A DNA stretch of 64,000 bases from Pseudovibrio zosterae. GTDB taxonomy: Bacteria > Pseudomonadota > Alphaproteobacteria > Rhizobiales > Stappiaceae. The stretch spans positions 285,282 to 349,281 of the forward strand of contig NZ_JAWXVZ010000006.1 in NCBI RefSeq assembly GCF_033843645.1. The letters run 5' to 3'. The notes beneath the pieces were generated by a model. It did no database searches. It saw only the letters and a list, made by a program, of their open reading frames with translations, and was not told the origin of the DNA. This document shows, in pieces, positions 8,924 to 15,885 of the stretch; position 1 is the first letter of the stretch; every line of letters starts with the position of its first letter. Position numbers and translations under genes: made by a program.

Positions 8924-9302
8924 GACCGATAAGGGTCCTTTCGTAGTCGATCAACTTACGGGCTTCCTTGAGGGCCTTATAATAATTACCCGCAATTATC
9001 GCTTTGCTGATGTCGGTCACATAAGGGACCGTACTTGGGGCTGCTTCAATGATCTGTCCGACGAGTTTGAAATACTCATCGCTAACAGACTCGGTCTTCT
9101 GTTCCAGATACATGATCTGAACGGCCAGATAGATACGCTTTGCTGGACTATCAGCGCTTTCGACGGTCTGAATGTCCTTTTCTCGGAGAATAGGTGCAGA
9201 TCCTTCAATGAAGAAGCGCGCACGGTGTGTACCGTTGGTGATCATGGATTCACCAATAATCAGCTTTTCACCGGGCTTTAATTCGACCTTGAGCGCCACC
9301 AC
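8889..9302 (-). CDS. flbT: Flagellin mRNA regulator FlbT
   Basis: FlbT is an RNA-associated repressor; in Caulobacter it binds the 5' leader of flagellin mRNA and destabilises it until the hook is complete. The 137-residue protein starts with the conserved VALKVELKPGEKLIIG and contains LAVQIMYLEQ near residues 57-66. AGGGAG lies just before the start. It is first in an flbT-flaF operon. The likely targets are the two flagellin leaders at 9598-9648 and 11114-11165. Confidence 0.92.
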   Translation of the reverse strand: MVALKVELKPGEKLIIGESMITNGTHRARFFIEGSAPILREKDIQTVESADSPAKRIYLAVQIMYLEQKTESVSDEYFKLVGQIIEAAPSTVPYVTDISKAIIAGNYYKALKEARKLIDYERTLIGHVSASNPSLPE

Positions 9303-9557
9303 TATCTCCCTTTTTTCCGGAGTATGAGATTTAAAGGAAACCTAAGAGTTAACAGAAGTTAATTCGGTCAGTTTCTCTAGCGTTATCCTCAATTTCCTTG
9401 GTGAATATCGCTGCAATAACGTGCCTTGTGTGCAGCATATTCTCGCAGGAGCGGCAATGCATCCCCCTTCATTATCAGTGGTCGAATATGTCACGCACAC
9501 AGGCAGGGTGCATCAATTAAAAATACGCAACCTTAAGTATGCATATTCCGCAAAAAA
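9303..9557. other. Gene-free stretch between flbT and the first flagellin
   Basis: No gene is visible. TTAA-CAGAAG-TTAA at about 9349-9362 resembles a CtrA box but has 6 rather than 7 spacer bases; it lies about 50 bp upstream of flbT. The 12-mer AACCTTAAGTAT at 9529-9540 recurs at 13115-13126. I found no sigma-54 -24/-12 pair. Confidence 0.4.
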
Positions 9558-9573
9558 TTAACCTTTCATTAAT
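9558..9573 (+). promoter_or_regulatory. CtrA-type box before flagellin 1
   Basis: TTAA-CCTTTCA-TTAAT fits TTAA-N7-TTAA. It ends 83 nt before the start codon; the equivalent box of flagellin 2 ends 84 nt before its start. If it covers the -35 region, transcription would begin near 9593, just ahead of the leader hairpins. Confidence 0.62.
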
Positions 9574-9597
9574 AAATGCGGCGCAACCTCAAGTTAT

Positions 9598-9648
9598 GTC
9601 TCCAGAATGGAGACTCGCCCAGAACGGGCAAACTTATCCTAGAAAGGG
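9598..9648 (+). promoter_or_regulatory. Triple-hairpin 5' leader of flagellin 1
   Basis: Three small stem-loops follow one another. GTCTCC-AGAAT-GGAGAC is at 9598-9614, GCCC-AGAAC-GGGC at 9617-9629, and TCCT-AGAA-AGGG at 9637-9648. All loops contain AGAA. The third stem holds the Shine-Dalgarno AGGG, seven bases before the start codon. The same layout recurs before flagellin 2 with a paired base change. It is a probable FlbT target. Confidence 0.65.
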
Positions 9649-9655
9649 AAACACT

Positions 9656-10819
9656 ATGTCTGATATTACGCTTACCGCAGCCGTACGCTCCAACCTGAGC
9701 ACCCTTCAGTCTACGTCCAACCTGATTTCTCAGACCCAGGAACGCCTCTCCACTGGCTATAAGGTCAACTCAGCGCTGGACAATCCAAACTCGTTCTTCA
9801 CTGCTGAAAGCCTGAACAACCGCGCTGGCGATCTGTCCAATCTGCAGGACGACATTGGTCAGGGTGTGTCTACGCTTGAAGCCGCTGATAAGGGTATTTC
9901 TGCAATTTCTGAGCTGGTTGATGCTGCAAAGGCGAAGGCAAACCAGGCACTGCAGACCGACGATGCAAAAGAGCGCGCGACCTACGAGAAGCAGTTCAAC
10001 GAACTGCGGACGCAGATCACCGATCTTGCTAAGGACTCTGGCTACAAAGGCAAGAACCTTCTTGCTGGTACCGGCAACGATCTTGAAGTGAAGTTCAACG
10101 AAGATGGTTCTTCGAACCTGAACATTTCCGCAGTTGACTACACTGACCTCGAGAACGGTGACATGAAGATTTCCGGGCTTACAGAATCCGATAAGGGTTC
10201 TTCCGCTAGTCTGACTCTTACCGGCGCAACTGACGGTAGCACCACGCTTGAATCCCTCGCCGCGTTTGAAGCCACTGATACGCTTGAAATCGACGTAAAT
10301 GGTACCAAGGCTACTCTGACGATCAGTTCCGAAACCACAGTGGACGACCTAGTCGGTTTCCTTGATGACAACCTGGACGCGACCGTCACCTACGATGGAA
10401 CCACAGGTATTTCTGTTGAAGAGGGCTATGAGAACTTCAGCTTCACCTACACCAACAACGGTGGTGGCGGTGTTGCAGGTGCCGGTGTTGCGGATCAGTC
10501 AGTTTCTGACGCGACATCTGGTAGCTTCCAGACCGATGCAGGTATCGAAGCTGCAATTGGTGAGTTGAACTCTGCCAACAGCACGCTGCGTGCACAGGCT
10601 TCTACCTTCGGTACGAACCTGTCCATCGTTGAGAACCGTCAGGACTTCACCTCTGAGATGATCAAGACCTTGGAAGTGGGCGCTGGTAAGCTGACCCTTG
10701 CTGACATGAACAAGGAAGGTGCGAACCTTTCTGCGCTTCAGACCCAGCAGCAGCTTGCAACCTCCACTCTGTCTCTGGCAGCTCAGGCAAGCCAGTCTGT
10801 TCTCCAGCTTATTCGATAA
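9656..10819 (+). CDS. Flagellin 1
   Basis: Flagellin builds the filament. The 387-residue protein has the conserved N-terminal D0/D1 helices (SNLISQTQERLSTGYKVNSA, about 20-39; NNRAGDLSNLQDDIGQGVS) and the C-terminal D1/D0 helices ending LAAQASQSVLQLIR. The central 140-300 region is an acidic Thr/Gly-rich outer domain. The frame is open upstream to 9539, but the start is ATG 9656: homology begins at MSDITLTAA and the AAAGGG ribosome site precedes it. The gene is the same length as the next flagellin, and the last 140 nt of shared coding sequence are identical. It has its own terminator. Confidence 0.96.
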   Translation: MSDITLTAAVRSNLSTLQSTSNLISQTQERLSTGYKVNSALDNPNSFFTAESLNNRAGDLSNLQDDIGQGVSTLEAADKGISAISELVDAAKAKANQALQTDDAKERATYEKQFNELRTQITDLAKDSGYKGKNLLAGTGNDLEVKFNEDGSSNLNISAVDYTDLENGDMKISGLTESDKGSSASLTLTGATDGSTTLESLAAFEATDTLEIDVNGTKATLTISSETTVDDLVGFLDDNLDATVTYDGTTGISVEEGYENFSFTYTNNGGGGVAGAGVADQSVSDATSGSFQTDAGIEAAIGELNSANSTLRAQASTFGTNLSIVENRQDFTSEMIKTLEVGAGKLTLADMNKEGANLSALQTQQQLATSTLSLAAQASQSVLQLIR

Positions 10820-10851
10820 GCTTCGGACACAGGCCTTTTACATTCATGAAG

Positions 10852-10884
10852 AGCGCGCCCTTGTGGCGCGCTTTTTGTTTTTGG
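10852..10884 (+). terminator. Terminator of flagellin 1
   Basis: AGCGCGCC-CTTGT-GGCGCGCT forms an 8-bp perfect stem followed by TTTTGTTTTT. Confidence 0.9.
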
Positions 10885-10928
10885 TGCTCCGCGTGATGAT
10901 TCTCCTTTGGTGGTGCGATACCCCAATA

Positions 10929-11099
10929 AATTGCAACTAAAAATTTATGCAATTCATGATCGCTGCAATTGGTGCGCTTAATTAATCTAAAAAGTGTAAA
11001 CTATCAGATATTCAATTTTTGATTGTGCCGATATGGGCTTCATCCGTCTCTTTGGCTGAGTCAATCTAATCAATTAACCTTTTGTTAAGATCTGCAATT
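10929..11099. repeat. Scattered TGCAATT elements upstream of flagellin 2
   Basis: TGCAATT occurs at 10948-10954, 10964-10970 and 11093-11099, and its complement at 10929-10935. The first two units form an inverted repeat with a 12-nt spacer. They are not seen upstream of flagellin 1. The stretch 10885-11073 holds no gene. A role as regulator sites specific to flagellin 2 is possible but unproven; the region is AT-rich, so chance is not excluded. Confidence 0.35.
11074..11089 (+). promoter_or_regulatory. CtrA-type box before flagellin 2
   Basis: TTAA-CCTTTTG-TTAAG fits TTAA-N7-TTAA and sits at nearly the same distance from the start codon as the flagellin 1 box, with the same CCTTT in the spacer. 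Confidence 0.62.
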
Positions 11100-11113
11100 C
11101 AGCTTCGTAGGTG

Positions 11114-11165
11114 CGTCTCAGAAAGAGGCGATGTCCAGAACGGACAAAACGTATCCTAGAAAGGG
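11114..11165 (+). promoter_or_regulatory. Triple-hairpin 5' leader of flagellin 2
   Basis: CGTCTC-AGAAA-GAGGCG (11114-11130), GTCC-AGAAC-GGAC (11133-11145) and TCCT-AGAA-AGGG (11154-11165) repeat the flagellin 1 leader. In the second hairpin a C-G pair of leader 1 becomes T-A here, so pairing is kept although sequence changed. The third stem again contains the Shine-Dalgarno bases. Confidence 0.65.
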
Positions 11166-11172
11166 AATTGCA

Positions 11173-12336
11173 ATGTCTGACGTTACTCTTACGGCCGCCG
11201 TACGCTCCAACCTGAGCACTCTGCAGTCTACATCCAACCTGATTTCTCAGACCCAGGAACGCCTCTCAACAGGCTTCAAGGTGAACTCAGCGCTGGATAA
11301 CCCAAACTCCTTCTTCACTGCTGAAAGCCTGAACAACCGCGCTGGTGACCTGTCCAACCTGCAGGACGACATCGGTCAGGGTGTTTCCACGCTGGAAGCT
11401 GCTGACAACGGTATCAGTGCGATCTCGGATTTGATTGACGCTGCGAAGGCGAAAGCCAACCAGGCTCTGCAGACCGACAACGCAAATGAGCGCGCAACCT
11501 ACGAGAAGCAGTTCAACGAACTGCGTACTCAGATTCAGGACATCGCTAAGGACTCCGGTTACAAAGGTAAGAACCTTCTTGCTGGTACCGGCAACGACCT
11601 TGAAGTGAAGTTCAACGAAGATGGTTCCTCCAAGCTGAACATTGGCGCTGTTGACTTTACAGATCTCACCAGCGGTGATCTGACAGTTGGTGAAGTGACC
11701 GAGTCCGTAAAGGGTTCTGCTGCTGCTCTGACTGTGACTGGTGCAACTGATGGCAACACCACGCTTGCATCTCTCGGCGCATTTGAAGATACCGATACGC
11801 TCGCGATCGACGTTGATGGTACGACCTCTACGCTGACCATTGATGCCACAACCACCGTGGATGACCTAGTTGGTTTCCTTGATGACAACCTGGACTCTAC
11901 CGTCACCTACGATGGAACTACAGGTATCTCCGTTGCGGCTGGCTATGAAAACTTCAGCTTCACCTACACCAACAACGGTGGTGGCGGTGCTGATGGTGCC
12001 GGTGTTGCGGATCAGTCCGTAGCTGATGCGACCGCTGGTACCTTCCAGTCTGACTCCAGCATCAACTCTGCAGTTGACGAACTGACTGCTGCTTCAAGCA
12101 CGCTGCGTGCACAGGCTTCTACTTTCGGTACGAACCTGTCCATCGTTGAAAACCGTCAGGACTTCACTGCTGACCTGATCAAGACCCTTGAAGTGGGCGC
12201 TGGTAAGCTGACCCTTGCTGACATGAACAAGGAAGGTGCGAACCTTTCTGCGCTTCAGACCCAGCAGCAGCTTGCAACCTCCACTCTGTCTCTGGCAGCT
12301 CAGGCAAGCCAGTCTGTTCTCCAGCTTATCCGATAA
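11173..12336 (+). CDS. Flagellin 2
   Basis: This is a tandem paralogue of the flagellin at 9656, with the same 387-residue length and MSDVTLTAAVRSNLSTLQS start. The D0/D1 segments at both ends are nearly identical to flagellin 1; most differences lie in the outer domain at about residues 160-310. The 140-nt run 12190-12329 is identical to 10673-10812, third codon positions included, which suggests recent gene conversion. Two flagellins probably give a mixed filament. It has its own promoter box, leader and terminator. Confidence 0.96.
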   Translation: MSDVTLTAAVRSNLSTLQSTSNLISQTQERLSTGFKVNSALDNPNSFFTAESLNNRAGDLSNLQDDIGQGVSTLEAADNGISAISDLIDAAKAKANQALQTDNANERATYEKQFNELRTQIQDIAKDSGYKGKNLLAGTGNDLEVKFNEDGSSKLNIGAVDFTDLTSGDLTVGEVTESVKGSAAALTVTGATDGNTTLASLGAFEDTDTLAIDVDGTTSTLTIDATTTVDDLVGFLDDNLDSTVTYDGTTGISVAAGYENFSFTYTNNGGGGADGAGVADQSVADATAGTFQSDSSINSAVDELTAASSTLRAQASTFGTNLSIVENRQDFTADLIKTLEVGAGKLTLADMNKEGANLSALQTQQQLATSTLSLAAQASQSVLQLIR

Positions 12337-12365
12337 GCTCGAGACGACATCTTCTGATAGAGAAA

Positions 12366-12395
12366 AAGCGCGCCTCAACGAGGTGCGCTTTTTTT
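12366..12395 (+). terminator. Terminator of flagellin 2
   Basis: AAGCGCGCCTC-AAC-GAGGTGCGCTT is an 11-bp stem with one G-U pair, followed by five further T residues. Confidence 0.92.
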
Positions 12396-12415
12396 ATGTT
12401 TCAGTTCTTATGGCA

Positions 12416-12442
12416 AAAAGAAAACGGGCATTGAGCCCGTTT
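12416..12442 (-). terminator. Terminator of the FlaG-like gene
   Basis: AAACGGGC-ATTGA-GCCCGTTT (12422-12442) is followed on the minus strand by TCTTTTTG. It lies 21 nt after the stop of the minus-strand gene at 12464. Confidence 0.85.
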
Positions 12443-12463
12443 CTCTTGTTCGCTGGTCAGGTG

Positions 12464-13021
12464 TTAGGCTGCGGCCTGAATGGCAGTTCGGAGTGGGTCC
12501 GTCTGCTGTGGCGCTGCGCGCTGCGCATTCTGAGCGTCAACGGCTGCTTCTACAGAGGCCTCCTCCTGAACTTCAGGGGAGGTGTCTTCAGAAGAAGTGC
12601 CAAGTGAAGGCACTGTGGCCGCCTCAATCTCTGGTGCTTTTTCTTGTTCCTGAAGAGTAATCAGCTGATCAATGAAAGTAGTGATCCTGCGGGCGGTCTC
12701 TGTTGGGATCTCAAAGATCACTTCGCCGCTTGGCTCTTGCTTCAGGGTGTAAGTGAATTCACGAATCTCTTCGTCGTAGCCGCGTTCACGGACAAGGCGC
12801 TTTTCTACCTGCTCGGTTGCGCCCGAGCGGGAATCAGAGGCATAGCTCTTGTCAGTTGCGGTATCGGATTCTCCACCGGCTTCCGTAGCGGTTACAGTCA
12901 GTCCCGCGTCCAGTTCCGTCCCGACGGCGTCCTGATCCGCACGCGGCGCCGTAGACGGAGCCGCAAGCGCGTACTGGAAGGCCGTTGGCCTTTGGTTAAT
13001 TGCTTCGATCATTTGCAGCAC
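12464..13021 (-). CDS. FlaG-like flagellar-locus protein
   Basis: This 185-residue protein is not a confident match to a named family. Residues about 85-120 (EFTYTLKQEPSGEVIFEIP) resemble the FlaG pattern, in which a GEVIRQIP-type strand is followed by a helix. The two ends are low-complexity, Ala/Glu/Thr-rich and probably disordered. FlaG proteins affect filament length. Its position beside the flagellins supports a filament-linked role. It has its own upstream region with a CtrA-like site and its own terminator, so it is a single-gene unit. The family call is weak; the gene call is good. Confidence 0.6.
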   Translation of the reverse strand: MLQMIEAINQRPTAFQYALAAPSTAPRADQDAVGTELDAGLTVTATEAGGESDTATDKSYASDSRSGATEQVEKRLVRERGYDEEIREFTYTLKQEPSGEVIFEIPTETARRITTFIDQLITLQEQEKAPEIEAATVPSLGTSSEDTSPEVQEEASVEAAVDAQNAQRAAPQQTDPLRTAIQAAA

Positions 13022-13101
13022 TCCAGAAAATTACTTGGGGAAATAATACACTAAACTTGGGATAAAGCCAAGAATTATTGAAAGCTGCTTTTACTAAATT
13101 T

Positions 13102-13117
13102 TTAACGAATTAGTAAC
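13102..13117 (-). promoter_or_regulatory. CtrA-like box upstream of the FlaG-like gene
   Basis: TTAA-CGAATTA-GTAAC has one mismatch to TTAA-N7-TTAAC. It lies about 80 bp upstream of the start at 13021. Confidence 0.35.
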
Positions 13118-13142
13118 CTTAAGTATAGTTGGGAATACTGGT

Positions 13143-13631
13143 CTAAAGTGACTGATTAACTGACAAACCTTTAGCGGTTTTATTTGGTCGTGAAGCTGTC
13201 GCATTGGAGCCGTAGGTCTGCGGTTGCAGTTGGGAACCCACTGCTTTTGCTACGGTTTCAACAATCTGGTCGCTCACAGAGCGTGCTGTGGCGACCACTG
13301 TGAGGTTCTGTTGCAGGAGAGGGCGCAGGCGTCCGTGACGTTCACGCATCTCCTGGATGGCTTCTGGGGCCAGGTTGCCGAGGGCGATGGCGTTGGCGCT
13401 AGCGGCCCGAATCCCGCTCATGTAGCTCTCGATCGCGTCAGTCTTGCGGGGGGTCAGGTCGGGCAGCTGAGAGAGCTCGCCGCGCTTGAGCATCTGCGTT
13501 TCTTCGTCAATGACTTCCACAAGGGTGTTGAGGGCTTCGTCAAAGCGAGAGCAGAACTCCTCGGCCTGTTCGCGGGTCGTAATGGCTTTGGCGTCAAACA
13601 TAAACGGTACTTTATCGTTGGTATCTGTCAT
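13143..13631 (-). CDS. FlgN-like flagellar protein
   Basis: The 162-residue product is mainly helical and resembles FlgN-type export chaperones for FlgK and FlgL. It has a central acidic helix (EALNTLVEVIDEETQMLKRG, about 32-51), the conserved PDLTPRKTDAIESYM-like segment that follows, and a disordered tail. Its start codon directly adjoins the flgJ stop, and it is last in flgI-flgJ-flgN. The order matches flgN positions in other alphaproteobacteria. Similarity is by pattern only, hence moderate certainty of name. Confidence 0.65.
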   Translation of the reverse strand: MTDTNDKVPFMFDAKAITTREQAEEFCSRFDEALNTLVEVIDEETQMLKRGELSQLPDLTPRKTDAIESYMSGIRAASANAIALGNLAPEAIQEMRERHGRLRPLLQQNLTVVATARSVSDQIVETVAKAVGSQLQPQTYGSNATASRPNKTAKGLSVNQSL

Positions 13632-13934
13632 TTAGATCTCTTGCAGCTCAAGCAGTTGCTTGGTGATGGAGTCGGCAAGTCCGATGCCGCCGTTTGCCGC
13701 CATGCTGGCTGCGTATTCATTGATCATCATGGATTTCCATGCATCGGCCCCCGGGCCGTTGCCAAACGTGCCGCCAGACTCTACGCCGTTGAACATGGTT
13801 TGCATGAGCTGGTTCAGATAGACGGCTTCGAAATCCTGCGCTTTCTTGCGGATTGCGTCTTCTTGTGTGGTGCCTGCCGGGGCGCTGCTGTAGGCGCCAG
13901 CCGGGTTTGCGGCGACGGTGTTGATCAAGCTCAT
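13632..13934 (-). CDS. flgJ: Rod-binding protein FlgJ, single-domain form
   Basis: The 100-residue protein matches only the N-terminal rod-capping domain of FlgJ (KKAQDFEAVYLNQLMQTMF, about 31-49; GGIGLADSITKQL near the end). The C-terminal peptidoglycan hydrolase domain of enteric FlgJ is absent, as is usual in alphaproteobacteria. A separate hydrolase must open the wall; none is in the window. Its start codon overlaps the flgI stop by one base (TAATG), so the two are translationally coupled. Confidence 0.9.
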   Translation of the reverse strand: MSLINTVAANPAGAYSSAPAGTTQEDAIRKKAQDFEAVYLNQLMQTMFNGVESGGTFGNGPGADAWKSMMINEYAASMAANGGIGLADSITKQLLELQEI

Positions 13935-15028
13935 TACAGCACCTCGATTTCTGCCTGAAGGGCGCCGGACGCTTTGATCGCCTGCAGGATTGAGATCAGG
14001 TCCCGAGGTCCGATGCCAAGCGCGTTCAGTCCGTCCACCAGCTCCTGCAGGGTGATGGTTTCGTCGACCAGGGCCAGTTGGCTCTGGTCCTCGGTCACTT
14101 GTAGGTCTGTGCGTGGCTGAACGGCCGTCTGGCCATTGGCAAATGGGTTTGGTTGAACCACTTCAGGGCTTTCCGAGATGGTGACTGTCAGGTTGCCCTG
14201 TGCCACTGCAACGGTAGAGACCTTTACCTGCTGCCCCATCACGATGATGCCGGAGCTTTCATCAATAACGATCTTTGCAGGTAGGTCTGGTTCCACCAGC
14301 AGCTGCTCCACGTCAGTCAGCAGGTCAACAATGTTGCCATTGAAGTTGCTGGGCAGCGTCAACTGCACGGTGCCCGGATCCAGCGGCTCTGCGGTTGGAA
14401 GGCCGATCAGTTCGTTCACGGCAATGGCAATGCGGCGGGCGGTGGTCAGGTCCGGGTTGCGCAGCGCAATGCGGACGGCGCGCATGGTTGCCAGTTTGAA
14501 CTCTACCTCACGTTCCACGAGCGCGCCATTGGCGATGCGGCCAGCGGTTGGGACGCCGCGGGTAATCGAAGCGGCATCGCCTTGCGCCTGAAATCCCGCA
14601 ATTGCGACCGGCCCCTGCGCGATGGCATAGGCCTCGCCATCCGCACCCATCAACGGGGTAACGAGTAGCGTGCCGCCTTGAAGGCTGCTTGAATCGCCAA
14701 GCGCGCTAACCGACACATCAATTCGGGTGCCCTGGGTCGCGAACGGAGGCAGGTTGGCGGTCACCATTACGGCAGCCACGTTGTCCGTGTTCAGATCAAC
14801 TTCATTGGTGTTAACGCCCAGACGTTCCAGCATGGCCTGCAGGCTTTGCCGGGTGAAGGGGGCGTTGTTAAGGGAGTCGCCAGTGCCTTGGAGGCCGACC
14901 ACGAGGCCGTATCCGATCAGTTGGTTGTCTCGAATGCCTTCAAAATCCGCAATATCCTTGATGCGCGACGCGCCATGGGCAGGCGCAAGGGTCACGATCA
15001 TGGCTAGGATCAACAGAATGCGTCGCAT
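13934..15028 (-). CDS. flgI: Flagellar P-ring protein FlgI
   Basis: FlgI forms the periplasmic P ring around the rod. The 364-residue precursor starts MRRILLILAMIVTLAPAHGA, a signal peptide with an AHGA-S cleavage region, followed by the diagnostic SRIKDIADFEGIRDNQLIGY (in the mature N-terminus) and GTGDSLNNAPFT. The C-terminus carries the NALGIGPRDLISILQAIK motif. The frame is open further upstream to 15214, but the signal peptide fixes ATG 15028. It is the first gene of flgI-flgJ-flgN-like, driven by the sigma-54-type promoter at 15099. Confidence 0.95.
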   Translation of the reverse strand: MRRILLILAMIVTLAPAHGASRIKDIADFEGIRDNQLIGYGLVVGLQGTGDSLNNAPFTRQSLQAMLERLGVNTNEVDLNTDNVAAVMVTANLPPFATQGTRIDVSVSALGDSSSLQGGTLLVTPLMGADGEAYAIAQGPVAIAGFQAQGDAASITRGVPTAGRIANGALVEREVEFKLATMRAVRIALRNPDLTTARRIAIAVNELIGLPTAEPLDPGTVQLTLPSNFNGNIVDLLTDVEQLLVEPDLPAKIVIDESSGIIVMGQQVKVSTVAVAQGNLTVTISESPEVVQPNPFANGQTAVQPRTDLQVTEDQSQLALVDETITLQELVDGLNALGIGPRDLISILQAIKASGALQAEIEVL

Positions 15029-15098
15029 CGGGTCCGGTGCTCTTTCCAATTGGCTTTTGCTGGAGCATGCTGCTCCGGAAACGTCTCGGTCACTCATT

Positions 15099-15114
15099 AG
15101 CGAAAAGCGTGCCA
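15099..15114 (-). promoter_or_regulatory. Sigma-54 type promoter of flgI
   Basis: On the minus strand TGGCACGCTTTTCGCT has GG and GC separated by 10 bases and a perfect TGGCACG -24 element; the -12 element is TCGCT instead of TTGCT. The predicted start is near 15088, 60 nt before the flgI ATG. Confidence 0.75.
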
Positions 15115-15209
15115 AACTGAGAGTAGCGGTTTTGCTCGGGAATCTGCGCCTTATGCCCATTGCAGGTGAATGGGGTGGATAACGATTGCCGGGTTCCAAA
15201 AAGTCAGGA

Positions 15210-15224
15210 GGCAAGAGTTGCCCA
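15210..15224. promoter_or_regulatory. Dyad between flgI and fliX
   Basis: Read on the minus strand it is TGGGCAACTCTTGCC, differing at two central bases from the dyad upstream of flgE and flgF. Its centre is about 129 bp upstream of the predicted flgI start. It lies about 63 bp before the fliX start, so it could also affect fliX. Confidence 0.55.
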
Positions 15225-15286
15225 GTTGGCGTGTTCGCGTCACCTTAGGGCCAACTAATGAATCTGACTGGTGCATTTGAGAGGAA

Positions 15287-15724
15287 ATGACTGTGCTCAT
15301 TCGTACGACACCTGTCTCCGGCCTCTCTGCGACTGCCGGAGTTAAGAAGACAAAGAACGATCCGAAAAAGTCCTCCAATTCGTTTTCCGTCGAAAAGGGG
15401 GGCAGTGAGGCGCAGTCTGCGCAATCCTCAGCTCATTCCAGCGGCATTCAGAATGTGGACGCGCTCTTGATGCTTCAGCAGGTCGATGACCCGATGACCG
15501 GGAAGCGAAAGGCCATGAAGCATGGTCTCGATCTGCTTGATGAACTGGATCTTTTGAAGATTGATTTGCTGCAGGGGCGTGTCTCGCCAGAGCGGCTTGA
15601 GAAAATTGTCTCCCAGCTGTCAAACCGTGTAAAAAGTGGCGATGCTGGTCTTGATCAAATAGTCGAAGATATTGAGCTGCGAGCAAGAATCGAGCTGGCT
15701 AAACTTGGTCGATTTCCAGAGTAA
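15287..15724 (+). CDS. fliX: Flagellar assembly regulator FliX
   Basis: FliX in Caulobacter couples early flagellar assembly to the sigma-54 activator FlbD. The 145-residue protein has a disordered Ser/Lys/Gln-rich first half and the conserved FliX C-terminal part: VDALLMLQQVDDPMTGKRKA (residues about 57-76), GLDLLDELDLLKIDLLQGRVS, and RARIELAKLGRF at the end. It is divergent from flgI across a region with a FlbD-type dyad and a sigma-54-type promoter, which fits its known role. The start GTG at 15293 is an alternative to ATG 15287; AGAGGAAA precedes both. Confidence 0.9.
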   Translation: MTVLIRTTPVSGLSATAGVKKTKNDPKKSSNSFSVEKGGSEAQSAQSSAHSSGIQNVDALLMLQQVDDPMTGKRKAMKHGLDLLDELDLLKIDLLQGRVSPERLEKIVSQLSNRVKSGDAGLDQIVEDIELRARIELAKLGRFPE

Positions 15725-15885
15725 TTCACTGCAAAATCAATAATGTACATGTGGATATCACGTTGGGGTACAGCCTAATCCTACGTACATTTAGGAGATT
15801 AGAACAATTCTCCGTTATCTGGCGTTGTCGTTTTCATTAGACGCCGCTATATTCCAGCCGCCCATACAGGTAGCCGGAGTTGCAA

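Noticed and set aside
9349..9362. CtrA box before flbT
   Set aside because: TTAA-CAGAAG-TTAA has a 6-base spacer instead of 7.
13632..13934. flgJ as a truncated pseudogene
   Set aside because: Absence of the hydrolase domain is the normal state in alphaproteobacteria, and the gene is tightly packed between flgI and the flgN-like gene.
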